A stretch of DNA of 64,000 bases from an uncultured bacterium (GTDB lineage Bacteria; Bacillota; Clostridia; Peptostreptococcales; Anaerovoracaceae): contig CAJMLH010000004.1 of the NCBI GenBank assembly GCA_905214195.1, positions 9,457 to 73,456 on the forward strand, read 5' to 3'. Below, piece by piece: positions 32,599 through 40,494 of the stretch. A program made the translations under genes and the position numbers. The stretch's first letter is position 1; each line of letters opens with the position of its first letter. The notes under the pieces were generated by a model that did not search any database, was not told where the DNA came from, and worked only from the letters and a program-made list of their open reading frames with translations.

Positions 32599-33750
32599 AT
32601 GAAAACAAAACTTAAATTTTTAATATTTGCGCTATTAACTATAGCCGTGGTAATGATGAGCGGTTGTAGTTCGGGAGAAGATTCGAAAGACGATGTACCG
32701 AAGATAGACGGCCTTAAATATAAGGATAAGACAGAATTGAAATATGCCACACAGTTTCAGATATACAATTATGAAAGGGGTTATTCATATATAAAGATAG
32801 CTGACGGCGAAGATGTTCTTATCGTGCCGGAGGGAGAAGAAGCACCTGAAAAGCTTGACGAGGGCATCGTGGTTCTTAAACAGCCTCTCGATAAAGTTTA
32901 TATGGCGGCAACATCGGCAATGTCTCTTGTAACTGCGGTGGATGGGCTTGACAATATAAAATTTTCAAGTCTTGAAGCTGACGGATGGTATATAAGCGAG
33001 GCTGCCGATGCCATGAACAGCGGCGCAATAAAGTATGCGGGAAAATATAACACTCCGGATTACGAAATGCTTATGGGTGAAGACTGTGACCTTGCAGTTG
33101 AATCTACTATGATTTTGCATAATCCCGAGGTTAAAGAAAAAATGGAGGAGCTTGGTATTAAAGTTGTAATCGAGCGCTCCAGTTACGAAACTCATCCCCT
33201 TGGCAGAACTGAATGGATGAAATTCTATGGAGTTCTTCTTGGAAAACAGAAAGAAGCAGAAGAAGCTTTTGAAAGAGAAGTAGCAGTTATGGATAAGCTT
33301 GCAGACATAGAAAATACAGGGAAGACAGTTGCATTTTTCTATATAAATTCTTCGGGCGGCGTCGTGACAAGAAAATCCGATGATTATGTATCAAAGATGA
33401 TTTCCATAGCAGGGGGAAATTATATTTTTGAAAATTTAGGAGACCCTGAGAAAAAAACATCTACTGTAAATATGCAGATGGAGGAGTTTTATGCTTCGGC
33501 CAAGGATGCAGATTATATTTTTTACAACAGCAGCATTGTTTCAGAGGTAAATTCTATTGAAGAGCTTACAGATTTGAGTCCTGTTCTTGCCGACTTTAAG
33601 GCGGTAAAAAATGGAAATGTCTGGTGTACAGGCAAAAATCTTTTTCAGGAGACAGATAAGCTTGGAAGTGTGATAAACGATATGCATACTATATTGACTT
33701 CCGATGACGAAAATTTGGATAAATTAGATTATTTCTTTAAGGTAAAGTAA
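32599..33750 (+). CDS. ABC transporter substrate-binding lipoprotein, BtuF/FecB type
   Basis: 383 residues. Lipobox 'VVMMSGC' with lipidated Cys23. The mature part has the helical-backbone fold pattern of cluster A-II binding proteins: 'VVLKQPLDKVYMAATSAMSL', 'LAVESTMILHNPEVKEKME', 'YETHPLGRTEWMKFYGVLLG' and 'SIAGGNYIFENLGD'. Such proteins bind cobalamin, haem or siderophores. The cobalamin riboswitch upstream makes a corrinoid the likely ligand. ATG 32599 overlaps no upstream gene; ribosome site weak (GTACGG). It is followed 13 nt later by its permease. Confidence 0.88.
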   Translation: MKTKLKFLIFALLTIAVVMMSGCSSGEDSKDDVPKIDGLKYKDKTELKYATQFQIYNYERGYSYIKIADGEDVLIVPEGEEAPEKLDEGIVVLKQPLDKVYMAATSAMSLVTAVDGLDNIKFSSLEADGWYISEAADAMNSGAIKYAGKYNTPDYEMLMGEDCDLAVESTMILHNPEVKEKMEELGIKVVIERSSYETHPLGRTEWMKFYGVLLGKQKEAEEAFEREVAVMDKLADIENTGKTVAFFYINSSGGVVTRKSDDYVSKMISIAGGNYIFENLGDPEKKTSTVNMQMEEFYASAKDADYIFYNSSIVSEVNSIEELTDLSPVLADFKAVKNGNVWCTGKNLFQETDKLGSVINDMHTILTSDDENLDKLDYFFKVK

Positions 33751-33763
33751 GAGGACGGCTTTA

Positions 33764-34822
33764 ATGTCAGAAAAAAGTAGAGTGGTTTCGGGAACGGAAA
33801 CGGTACATTCAGAAAAGCTAAAGCGTTATGCCAGATATAATGCAGTATTTATATTGCTTATAGTAGCTTTTGTGCTTATAACAATATTAAATATAAATTC
33901 CGGAAGTGTACATATATCTGTAAAGGAAATTTTTCGTATAATCTTCCTCAGGGAGGGCGACGAAACGGCATACAGTATTATATGGAAGATAAGGCTGCCA
34001 AGAATAATGACATCGGCGATTCTGGGCGGCGGTTTGGCACTTTCGGGATTTCTTATTCAAGTATTTTTCGGAAATCCTATAGCCAGTCCTTTTACCCTTG
34101 GAATATCTTCAGGTTCAAAGCTTATTGTCGCTATGACCATGATAGTCTTGATACAATATGTAGATTCGGTATCTTCTGTTGTCATGGTGGCGGCAGCGTT
34201 TGCAGGTGCGCTTATTTCTATGGGATTTGTGCTTCTTGCTTCAAAAAAAGTCAAACAGCAGTCAACGCTGCTTGTTGCAGGCATAATGATTGGATATATA
34301 TGTTCTGCTGCGACTGAATTTATGATAACTTTTGCTCAGGATACAGACATAGTAAACCTTCACAACTGGTCACAAGGAAGTTTTTCGGGTATGGACTGGA
34401 ATGATGTATGGATATGTTTTATTGTAATAATATTTTCATTCGCAGCAGCATTTATGCTTGCAAAGCCGATAAGTGCATATCAGATGGGAGAAGCATATGC
34501 GCAGAGTATGGGTGTAAATATAAAGAGATTCAGAGTTATTATAATCCTGCTTTCGAGTCTTATGGCCGGCTGCGTAACTGCATTTGCAGGGCCTATTTCC
34601 TTTGTAGGTATAGCAGTGCCGCACCTTGCCAAACTTTTTCTTAAAACTTCAAAGCCTATAGTGGTGATTCCGGCCACATTTGTAGGGGGCGGCGTATTTT
34701 GTATGTTCTGCGACTATATAGCAAGGACTGCATTTGCACCTACAGAGCTGAGTATAAGCACTGTAACTGCGATTTTCGGTGCGCCTATAGTAATCGGAAT
34801 GTTGCTTAAGAAACGGCGGTAA
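33764..34822 (+). CDS. FecCD/BtuC-family permease
   Basis: 352 residues with about nine membrane segments. The family signature 'GGGLALSGFLIQVFFGNPIA' and 'PFTLGISSGSKL' follow the N-terminal helix and the 'IWKIRLPRIMTSAILG' coupling region. 'GPISFVGIAVPHLAKLF' near residue 275 and 'ELSISTVTAIFGAPIVIGML' at the C-terminus are also typical. The usual position of 'GIxSGA' is 'GISSGS'. It forms the membrane channel with the ATPase encoded 4 nt downstream. Substrate inferred from the riboswitch, not from the sequence. Confidence 0.93.
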   Translation: MSEKSRVVSGTETVHSEKLKRYARYNAVFILLIVAFVLITILNINSGSVHISVKEIFRIIFLREGDETAYSIIWKIRLPRIMTSAILGGGLALSGFLIQVFFGNPIASPFTLGISSGSKLIVAMTMIVLIQYVDSVSSVVMVAAAFAGALISMGFVLLASKKVKQQSTLLVAGIMIGYICSAATEFMITFAQDTDIVNLHNWSQGSFSGMDWNDVWICFIVIIFSFAAAFMLAKPISAYQMGEAYAQSMGVNIKRFRVIIILLSSLMAGCVTAFAGPISFVGIAVPHLAKLFLKTSKPIVVIPATFVGGGVFCMFCDYIARTAFAPTELSISTVTAIFGAPIVIGMLLKKRR

Positions 34823-34826
34823 AAAC

Positions 34827-35930
34827 ATGAATGACATATATTTTAACACAAAGGAACTTGCCGTCGGATATAAGGGCAAGGTTCTCATACATGATATAGA
34901 CATACAGGTTAAGAAAGGTGAGATTCTTACTCTTATAGGACCCAATGGCTCAGGGAAATCAACTATATTAAAAAGTATAACGAAGCATCTTGAAGCAATA
35001 AGAGGGGATTCTTTCATAGCGGATGCCTCTGTAAAACGCATGAATTATAAAGAACTTTCAAAGTTGATTGCGGTGGTGCTTACAGACCGCCTAAAGCCTG
35101 AACTTATGACATGTCGTGATGTTGTGTCCACAGGAAGATATCCTTATACCGGAAGCCTTGGTATACTTTCTGATGAAGATGAGAAAAAGGTATCGGAAAT
35201 AATGGAGAAAGTTCATGTTCAGGATTTGTCGGAAAAGGATTTTACTGCTATAAGTGACGGACAGAAACAGCGTATTTTGCTTGCAAGAGCTATGTGTCAG
35301 GAACCTGAAATCATAGTGCTTGACGAGCCTACATCCTTTCTTGATATAAAGCATAAACTGGAACTTTTAAGTATCCTAAGGAGTATGGCAAAGGAAAAGG
35401 GTATAACGGTAATAATGTCGCTGCATGAGATAGATCTGGCGCAGAAAGTTTCCGATAAGGTAATGTGCGTAAATGGAGAGGTTATAGAACATTTCGGTAC
35501 ACCCGATGAAATTTTCAAGGACGATATCATAAGAAACCTTTATGGGATAGAAAACGGTGTGTACAATATAGCTTTCGGCAGTGTTGAATTGCCAAAACCG
35601 GAGGGAAAGCCCGATGTTTTTGTAATATCTTCCTGCGGAAGCGGAATAGATACTTACAGGCAGCTTCAAAAGGATGGAGTGCCGTTTTTTGCAGGTATTC
35701 TTTATAAAAATGATATTGATTATGTTGTAGCCAAGGCATTGGCATCAGAGGTATTTGAAGAAGAACCTTTTATGCCTGTCAGTGATGAAGTATACATAAA
35801 GGCGGCTGATGCCTTGAGAAAGTGCAGTCGTGTTATAGATACAGGAACTGTAATCGGAGAGTCAAACAGACGCATTGCAGATTTGATAAATATGGCTGAT
35901 GAGCTTGGAATTTTAGAAAAAACAAAATGA
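34827..35930 (+). CDS. ABC transporter ATP-binding protein with C-terminal extension
   Basis: 367 residues. The first ~250 are a BtuD/FecE-type ATPase: Walker A 'GPNGSGKST' (38-46), signature 'SDGQKQR', Walker B 'IIVLDEPTSFLDI' and H-loop 'MSLHEI'. The remaining ~110 residues start about 'KPDVFVISSCGSGIDTYRQL' and include 'ALRKCSRVIDTGT'. They are not part of the ABC fold. The extension is too short and different to be the CbiZ amidohydrolase fused to some corrinoid ATPases. A regulatory or nucleotide/ligand-sensing role is conceivable. Last gene of the riboswitch-2 operon; a strong bidirectional hairpin follows. Confidence 0.92.
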   Translation: MNDIYFNTKELAVGYKGKVLIHDIDIQVKKGEILTLIGPNGSGKSTILKSITKHLEAIRGDSFIADASVKRMNYKELSKLIAVVLTDRLKPELMTCRDVVSTGRYPYTGSLGILSDEDEKKVSEIMEKVHVQDLSEKDFTAISDGQKQRILLARAMCQEPEIIVLDEPTSFLDIKHKLELLSILRSMAKEKGITVIMSLHEIDLAQKVSDKVMCVNGEVIEHFGTPDEIFKDDIIRNLYGIENGVYNIAFGSVELPKPEGKPDVFVISSCGSGIDTYRQLQKDGVPFFAGILYKNDIDYVVAKALASEVFEEEPFMPVSDEVYIKAADALRKCSRVIDTGTVIGESNRRIADLINMADELGILEKTK

Positions 35931-35940
35931 GAAGAAATAA

Positions 35941-35975
35941 ATGCAGCACTGATATTATGAAATTCAGTGCTGCAT
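35941..35975. terminator. bidirectional terminator
   Basis: ATGCAGCACTGA (35941-35952) / TCAGTGCTGCAT (35964-35975), 12-bp stem with an 11-nt loop. T-rich on both outer sides, serving the ABC operon (+) and the BFD gene (-). Confidence 0.85.
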
Positions 35976-36016
35976 TTAATATAGAACTGTTTTTTATTCG
36001 ATGTTATTTGGAAGTA

Positions 36017-36205
36017 TCAGCCGTTTATTTGGTCAATCATTTCCATTACTGTTTCACGGCATGCGCCGCATACATTTCCCATATTAAGGGAAGCGCATAC
36101 TTCTTTAAGGTCGGTTTTGCCGCTTTCTTTTAAAAAGTCTTCAATCTGTCCACGGGTTACATGTCTGCATACACAAACTTCATATTCTCTTGAATTTTTA
36201 TCCAT
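36017..36205 (-). CDS. BFD-like [2Fe-2S] protein
   Basis: A 62-residue stand-alone bacterioferritin-associated-ferredoxin-like domain. The cluster ligands are C-x-C in 'VCVCRHVTRGQIEDFL' near the N-terminus and C-x2-C in 'NVCGACRETVMEMI' near the C-terminus, which is the full BFD pattern. Such small proteins mobilise iron from bacterioferritin or act as Fe-S modules of larger enzymes. GGAGG lies upstream of its ATG on the minus strand. It is monocistronic and convergent with the corrinoid transporter, divergent from a metal-type GTPase, so a link to metal homeostasis is plausible. Confidence 0.9.
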   Translation of the reverse strand: MDKNSREYEVCVCRHVTRGQIEDFLKESGKTDLKEVCASLNMGNVCGACRETVMEMIDQING

Positions 36206-36231
36206 AAAAACCTCCTATAATCAATATGTTT

Positions 36232-36302
36232 ATTGTACCACAGAATGGGCGGTAAAAACAATTATAAGCTGACTTTTAATTTTGTCTGCCAAGTGGTATA
36301 AT
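36232..36302. promoter_or_regulatory. divergent promoter region between BFD gene and GTPase
   Basis: Minus strand: TTGTTT (36261-36256), 18-bp spacer, TACAAT (36237-36232). Plus strand: TATAAT at 36297-36302 with only a weak TTTTAA 17 bp upstream. The second half is less certain. Confidence 0.5.
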
Positions 36303-36337
36303 TCAAGTAGAAAATTTAAAGAAAAGAGATGAAAATA

Positions 36338-37414
36338 ATGATTAAAGTAGACATTTTTTCGGGATTTTTGGGAGCCGGCAAGACTACGCTCATCAAAAAA
36401 CTTGTAGAAGAAGCCTATAAAGGAGAAAAGATTGTACTCATCGAAAACGAATTTGGAGAAATAGGTATAGATGGGGGATTTTTAAAGGATTCGGGAATAG
36501 AAATAAACGAAATGAATTCAGGTTGTATCTGCTGTAGCCTTGTGGGAGACTTTGGTAAAGCATTGAGACAGGTAATAGAGCAGTTTTCACCTGACAGAAT
36601 ATTGATAGAGCCGTCAGGAGTGGGCAAACTCAGCGATATCATAGACGCAGTCCGTAATCTTCATATAGAAGAAGTACTGCTTAACGGTTTTACTACGGTG
36701 GTTGACGCAGGCAAGGCAAAGTTATATATGAAAAATTTCGGGGAGTTTTTCAATAATCAGATTGAACATGCAAGTTCTGTTATATTGAGCCATACTTCAA
36801 AGATAAGTGAAGATAAGTTGAGTAAGGCTGTAGAAATGATAAAGGAACACAATCCTCACGCTGTAATAATTACGACGGAATGGGATAAGCTGACAGGTGA
36901 GCAGATTCTCGCAGCTATAGAAAGGAAAGATACTATAGAGGAAGCTCTTCATTATCTTGAAGAAGAACCTCACCACGATCATGAGCATCATCATGACCAT
37001 GACCATGAACATCATGACGGCGAGTGCTGCTGCGGTCACGATCACCATAGCCATGAGCATCATCATGACCATGACCACGAACATCATGACGGCGAGTGTT
37101 GCTGCGGTCACGATCACCATCATCACCATGCAGATGAAGTTTTCAGCAGCATAGGAATAGAGACAGCAAAAAAATTCACAAAGGAAGATATTCAAAAGGC
37201 ACTTGCTGCTCTTGAAGATGAGCATGAATATGGTTTTGTGCTGAGAGCAAAGGGAATAGTCGAGGCTGCAGACGGAAGCTGGATACATTTCGATTATGTT
37301 CCCGGAGAGCCTGATGTCAGAACAGGCGGAGCCGCAGTTACAGGCAGATTATGCGTTATAGGAAGCCAAATGAAAGAGGACAAAGTAAAAGAACTTTTCG
37401 GCTTAGGACAGTAG
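36338..37414 (+). CDS. G3E-family GTPase (CobW/YjiA type) with duplicated His/Cys-rich metal arm
   Basis: 358 residues. The N-terminal GTPase has the P-loop 'GFLGAGKTT' (9-17), 'ENEFGEIGID', the CxCC metal site 'GCICCS' (63-66) and 'IEPSGVGKL'. A low-complexity arm at about 208-264 is rich in His, Asp and Cys. It consists largely of two 24-residue copies, each containing 'HHDGECCCGHDHH'. The C-terminal CobW domain includes 'GFVLRAKGIVEAADGSW' and 'HFDYVPGE'. These proteins deliver Zn, Co or Ni to client enzymes in the cytoplasm. ATG 36338 is preferred to ATG 36329, which would overlap the weak AAGAG ribosome site. Metal identity unknown; cobalt for the corrin pathway or zinc are the main options. 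Confidence 0.88.
   Translation: MIKVDIFSGFLGAGKTTLIKKLVEEAYKGEKIVLIENEFGEIGIDGGFLKDSGIEINEMNSGCICCSLVGDFGKALRQVIEQFSPDRILIEPSGVGKLSDIIDAVRNLHIEEVLLNGFTTVVDAGKAKLYMKNFGEFFNNQIEHASSVILSHTSKISEDKLSKAVEMIKEHNPHAVIITTEWDKLTGEQILAAIERKDTIEEALHYLEEEPHHDHEHHHDHDHEHHDGECCCGHDHHSHEHHHDHDHEHHDGECCCGHDHHHHHADEVFSSIGIETAKKFTKEDIQKALAALEDEHEYGFVLRAKGIVEAADGSWIHFDYVPGEPDVRTGGAAVTGRLCVIGSQMKEDKVKELFGLGQ
36983..37126 (+). repeat. tandem 72-bp duplication inside the GTPase metal arm
   Basis: Units 36983-37054 and 37055-37126 (24 codons each) differ at only a few bases, mostly at the 3' end (Ser-His versus His-His) and in silent CAT/CAC and TGC/TGT changes. In-frame, so unit number could vary without loss of the gene. 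Confidence 0.9.
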
Positions 37415-37469
37415 AGCTTATAATAAGACATTTGCAAAACAGAAAACTTAAAATATGAAAGGAGCTTTG

Positions 37470-38420
37470 ATGGCAATGAGAGAAGTGCCTGTGTACCTGT
37501 TTACAGGATTTCTTGACGCAGGCAAGACGACATTTATACAAGAAACATTGGAAGATCCCCAGTTTAACAGCGGAGAAAAGACCTTGCTTCTCATGTGTGA
37601 AGAGGGTGAGACAGAGTTTTGTCCACTATCGTTTGCATCTACCAATGTCAAAATAATCAGTGTGGATGAAGAAGAAACCATTACGACAGAATATCTTAAA
37701 AAGCTTGAAAAAGAAATAGGCTTTGAAAGGGTCGTTATTGAGTATAACGGAATGTGGATGATAGACTCCCTCTATCAAAAACTTCCGGAAAACTGGGTAG
37801 TATATCAGGAAATGGCATTTGCAGATTCAAGAACATTTTTGACATATAATAATAATATGAGAAATCTTACAGTAGATAAGATGAAATCTCCTGAGTTGAT
37901 AGTATTTAAACATTTTGATGAGTCCATGGATAAGATGGAATATCATAAGATAGTCAGAGTAATCAACAGACGGTGTCAGATTATCTATGAATATGCAAAA
38001 GACCGTATTGAGTTTGATAATATTGAGGACCCTCTTCCTTACGATATGGACGCTTCCGTCATAGAAATAGAGGATAAGAATTATGCCATATGGTACACCG
38101 ATGTTAATGAAGAAGAAAAAAAGTATTACGGAAAGACCGTAGACATAAGAGGTAGGTCTCTTATAGGGGGCGGTCTTGACGATAATGAATTTGTAATAGG
38201 ACGCCATATAATGACTTGCTGTATAGAAGATATACAATTTGGCGGCCTTGTTGCAAAATATGAAAAAGCGCAGGAACTTGAACATGGAGGCTGGGTGCAG
38301 ATAACAGCCGATATAATAAAAGAATTTAATCATATGTATCAGAGTGAGGGACCGGTGCTTTATGTTAAGGAAATCAAAATAATAGAGCCACCGGAAGAAG
38401 ATGTAGCCACATTTTATTGA
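37470..38420 (+). CDS. G3E GTPase-like protein with YcgQ/TIGR03943-like C-terminus
   Basis: 316 residues. The N-terminus 'VPVYLFTGFLDAGKTTFI' is a CobW-type P-loop with D replacing the usual G/A ('GFLDAGKTT'). The CxCC motif of the preceding GTPase is missing; 'LLLMCEEGETEF' stands where the first switch follows. The C-terminal third, 'DDNEFVIGRHIMTCCIEDI' and 'GGWVQITADI', resembles the soluble domain of YcgQ/TIGR03943 proteins that pair with DUF318 permeases. Start ATG 37470 lies 5 nt after AAAGGAG; the upstream ATG 37455 overlaps that site. Close spacing after the His-rich GTPase suggests a joint metal-related role. No permease partner is adjacent. Confidence 0.8.
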   Translation: MAMREVPVYLFTGFLDAGKTTFIQETLEDPQFNSGEKTLLLMCEEGETEFCPLSFASTNVKIISVDEEETITTEYLKKLEKEIGFERVVIEYNGMWMIDSLYQKLPENWVVYQEMAFADSRTFLTYNNNMRNLTVDKMKSPELIVFKHFDESMDKMEYHKIVRVINRRCQIIYEYAKDRIEFDNIEDPLPYDMDASVIEIEDKNYAIWYTDVNEEEKKYYGKTVDIRGRSLIGGGLDDNEFVIGRHIMTCCIEDIQFGGLVAKYEKAQELEHGGWVQITADIIKEFNHMYQSEGPVLYVKEIKIIEPPEEDVATFY

Positions 38421-38457
38421 TTTGCCGATATACAAACGGCATTTGCGGGGAGGAAAA

Positions 38458-39876
38458 ATGAGAAAAACAAAAATAGTATGTACCCTTGGACCGTCGTCTT
38501 CCGACGAAGCCACACTTAAGAAGATGCTTGAGGCGGGAATGAATGTAGCCAGACTTAACTTTTCCCACGGTACTCATGAGGGCCATAAAAAGACTATAGA
38601 AAAGTTTAGAAAGGTCAGAGACGAGATGGGTCTGTCTGCGGCTGTTATGTTAGATACAAAGGGTCCGGAAATAAGAACGGGAAATTTTGTAAACGGAGAA
38701 GAAATCTTAAAAGAAGGACAGACATTTACTCTTACAACTGAAGCCACCGAAGGTACGGCAGAAAAGGTCAGCGTGACATATAAGAATCTTCCTCATGAAG
38801 TAAAGCCTAATAATCTGGTGCTTATAAATGATGGGAAGATAGTCATTAGAGTTGATAAAACTACTGAAACCGATGTTACCGGTACAGTAATTCACGGCGG
38901 CAAAATCAGCAATCACAAAGGTATAAATCTGCCTAATGTTAAACTTAATATGCAATATATAAGTCCTCAAGACAGAGCAGACATATTGTTCGGTATAGAA
39001 AATGATGTTGATTATATAGCTGCGTCATTTGTTCGCAGTGCCGGTGATGTTGAGGAAATAAGAACTCTTCTTAAAGAAAACGGAGGAGATGAGATAAAGA
39101 TAATATCAAAGATTGAAAGCACTCAGGGGATAGAAAATTTTGAAGAAATTTTAGAAGTTTCCGACGGAATAATGGTAGCCAGAGGCGATATGGGAGTAGA
39201 AGTTGCCTATGAAATGTTGCCGGGAATTCAAAAAAAGTTTATAAGAAGATGTGTTCAATCGGGAAAGATAGTCATAACTGCAACTCAAATGTTGGAATCT
39301 ATGACGGCAAGTCCGATTCCAACCAGAGCGGAGATTACAGATGTAGCAAACGCAGTTTTTGACGGAACTACGGCAGTTATGCTTTCAGGAGAAACCGCTG
39401 CCGGCAAATATCCGGTAGAAGCAGTGACAACCATGGCCAAAATAGCTATGCAGGCAGAGCAAGACCAGCCAAAAGTGCCTTCAAGAAGTATGATATGGCA
39501 TGAAATGAACTCTACCGATGTGACCAATGCAGTGGGACATGCGGCTTGTACCCTCGCAAAGGATATAAATGCTGCTGCAATAATGGCTATAACAAAGACC
39601 GGATATACAGCAAGGAGAATGTCAAAATTCAGACCTGACATAATGATAATAGGTGCGACGCCGTACCGCAAAACTTATCATCAGCTTTCGCTTATATGGG
39701 GAGTTAGACCACTCATGGCAGATTACAGATATGAGATTGAAGCTCTGTTTGAACATTGTGCCGGAGTTGCTGTACAAGCAGGGTTGATAGAAGAGGGGAC
39801 CAATATAGTAATCAGTGCAGGTGTTCCTGTGGATGTTCCCGGAAATACCAATATAATAAGAGTTCTTGAAGCTTGA
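38458..39876 (+). CDS. pyk: pyruvate kinase
   Basis: 472 residues, normal length without the extra C-terminal PEP-utilising domain seen in Bacillus. Evidence: 'RKTKIVCTLGPSSSD' at the N-terminus, 'GMNVARLNFSHGTHEGH', 'LDTKGPEIRTG', the catalytic Lys/Glu block 'KIISKIESTQGIENF', 'GIMVARGDMGVEV' and 'ITATQMLESM'. It converts PEP and ADP to pyruvate and ATP, supplying PFOR. ATG 38458 follows GGGGAGGAAAAA. It starts 37 nt after the second GTPase; whether it is co-transcribed is unclear as no promoter was found. No convincing terminator follows it. Confidence 0.97.
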   Translation: MRKTKIVCTLGPSSSDEATLKKMLEAGMNVARLNFSHGTHEGHKKTIEKFRKVRDEMGLSAAVMLDTKGPEIRTGNFVNGEEILKEGQTFTLTTEATEGTAEKVSVTYKNLPHEVKPNNLVLINDGKIVIRVDKTTETDVTGTVIHGGKISNHKGINLPNVKLNMQYISPQDRADILFGIENDVDYIAASFVRSAGDVEEIRTLLKENGGDEIKIISKIESTQGIENFEEILEVSDGIMVARGDMGVEVAYEMLPGIQKKFIRRCVQSGKIVITATQMLESMTASPIPTRAEITDVANAVFDGTTAVMLSGETAAGKYPVEAVTTMAKIAMQAEQDQPKVPSRSMIWHEMNSTDVTNAVGHAACTLAKDINAAAIMAITKTGYTARRMSKFRPDIMIIGATPYRKTYHQLSLIWGVRPLMADYRYEIEALFEHCAGVAVQAGLIEEGTNIVISAGVPVDVPGNTNIIRVLEA

Positions 39877-40425
39877 TATAGGAAAAGATAAAATAAAAGC
39901 CGCCGAAGCCAAATGGTAGCCAAGGTGGCAAAACTACCGTTTAGATAAGTCATTCTAAGCGGAAATCGTTTGATTTTAAAATATCATAAAGTGCCAAATA
40001 TACGACAAAGATTTGACCGTTTCTTACTTAACTGTTTCTCAGTAGTGAATTGTTGGCCCGGCATCGGGAAAGTAATGTGTGCAGCCACAAAATTATGACG
40101 GGTAGCGTGTTGCAGAATGCCGAAATTTGTCGATATTGGCACTTTTTTCTATTTGGGCGATGAGGCTGACTTTTTTGTAAAAAACATTGGCCTGCCGAGC
40201 CATAATTTTGAAAGCAGCCAATCGCAGACATTTTACGACAAATTTCGACCGACTCAGACAGCCATTTGTTGGCTGTTTAGCCGAAAATCATAACTTCAGC
40301 CAACAGTTCAACGACATGGGTATAGTCCACACACTTCACAAACTTCATACAGTTTGCCGGTTATCTAAGCGTATCATCTGTATACTGCTGATAGCCGCTT
40401 ACATTCAAACCTTTATTATAGAATT
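39877..40425. other. gene-free stretch with inverted and dispersed repeats
   Basis: About 550 bp between convergent pyk and spoVG without a credible gene. It contains the 12-base inverted pair CGAAATTTGTCG (40121-40132) / CGACAAATTTCG (40236-40247), the 21-mer at 40227-40247 shared with 11765-11785, and a small CAGCCA/TGGCTG hairpin near 40258. An ORF on the plus strand from 40187 runs antisense into spoVG and has no family features. It looks like decayed DNA. Confidence 0.6.
40227..40247 (+). repeat. dispersed 21-mer, copy 2
   Basis: GACATTTTACGACAAATTTCG, one mismatch to 11765-11785. Its last 12 bases are also inverted at 40121-40132. Confidence 0.55.
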
Positions 40426-40464
40426 AAAAAAACCTGCCGTGATTGTACAATCACGACAGGTTTT
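40426..40464 (-). terminator. terminator of purR-spoVG
   Basis: On the minus strand: CCTGTCGTGATTG, TA loop, CAATCACGGCAGG (one T-G pair), followed by a run of seven Ts. Good intrinsic terminator 31 nt after spoVG. Confidence 0.88.
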
Positions 40465-40494
40465 GGCAATGCTTGTTCAGTTTATCAATGATTA

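Noticed and set aside
36983..37126. CRISPR-like tandem repeat
   Set aside because: Units are directly adjacent, in-frame coding copies with no spacers and no cas genes nearby.
36797..37288. Met/Val/Ala repeat-rich minus-strand ORF
   Set aside because: It is the complement of the His/Asp codon repeats in the GTPase arm, not a gene.
37827..38513. 228-codon ORF on the minus strand
   Set aside because: Antisense to the second G3E GTPase and the pyk start, low complexity (Ile, Phe, Tyr), no ribosome site.
39896..39990. tRNA-like start GCCGAAGCC... with GGTAG/CTACC pairing
   Set aside because: No GTTCRAAYC T-loop, no proper anticodon stem and no acceptor pairing could be drawn.
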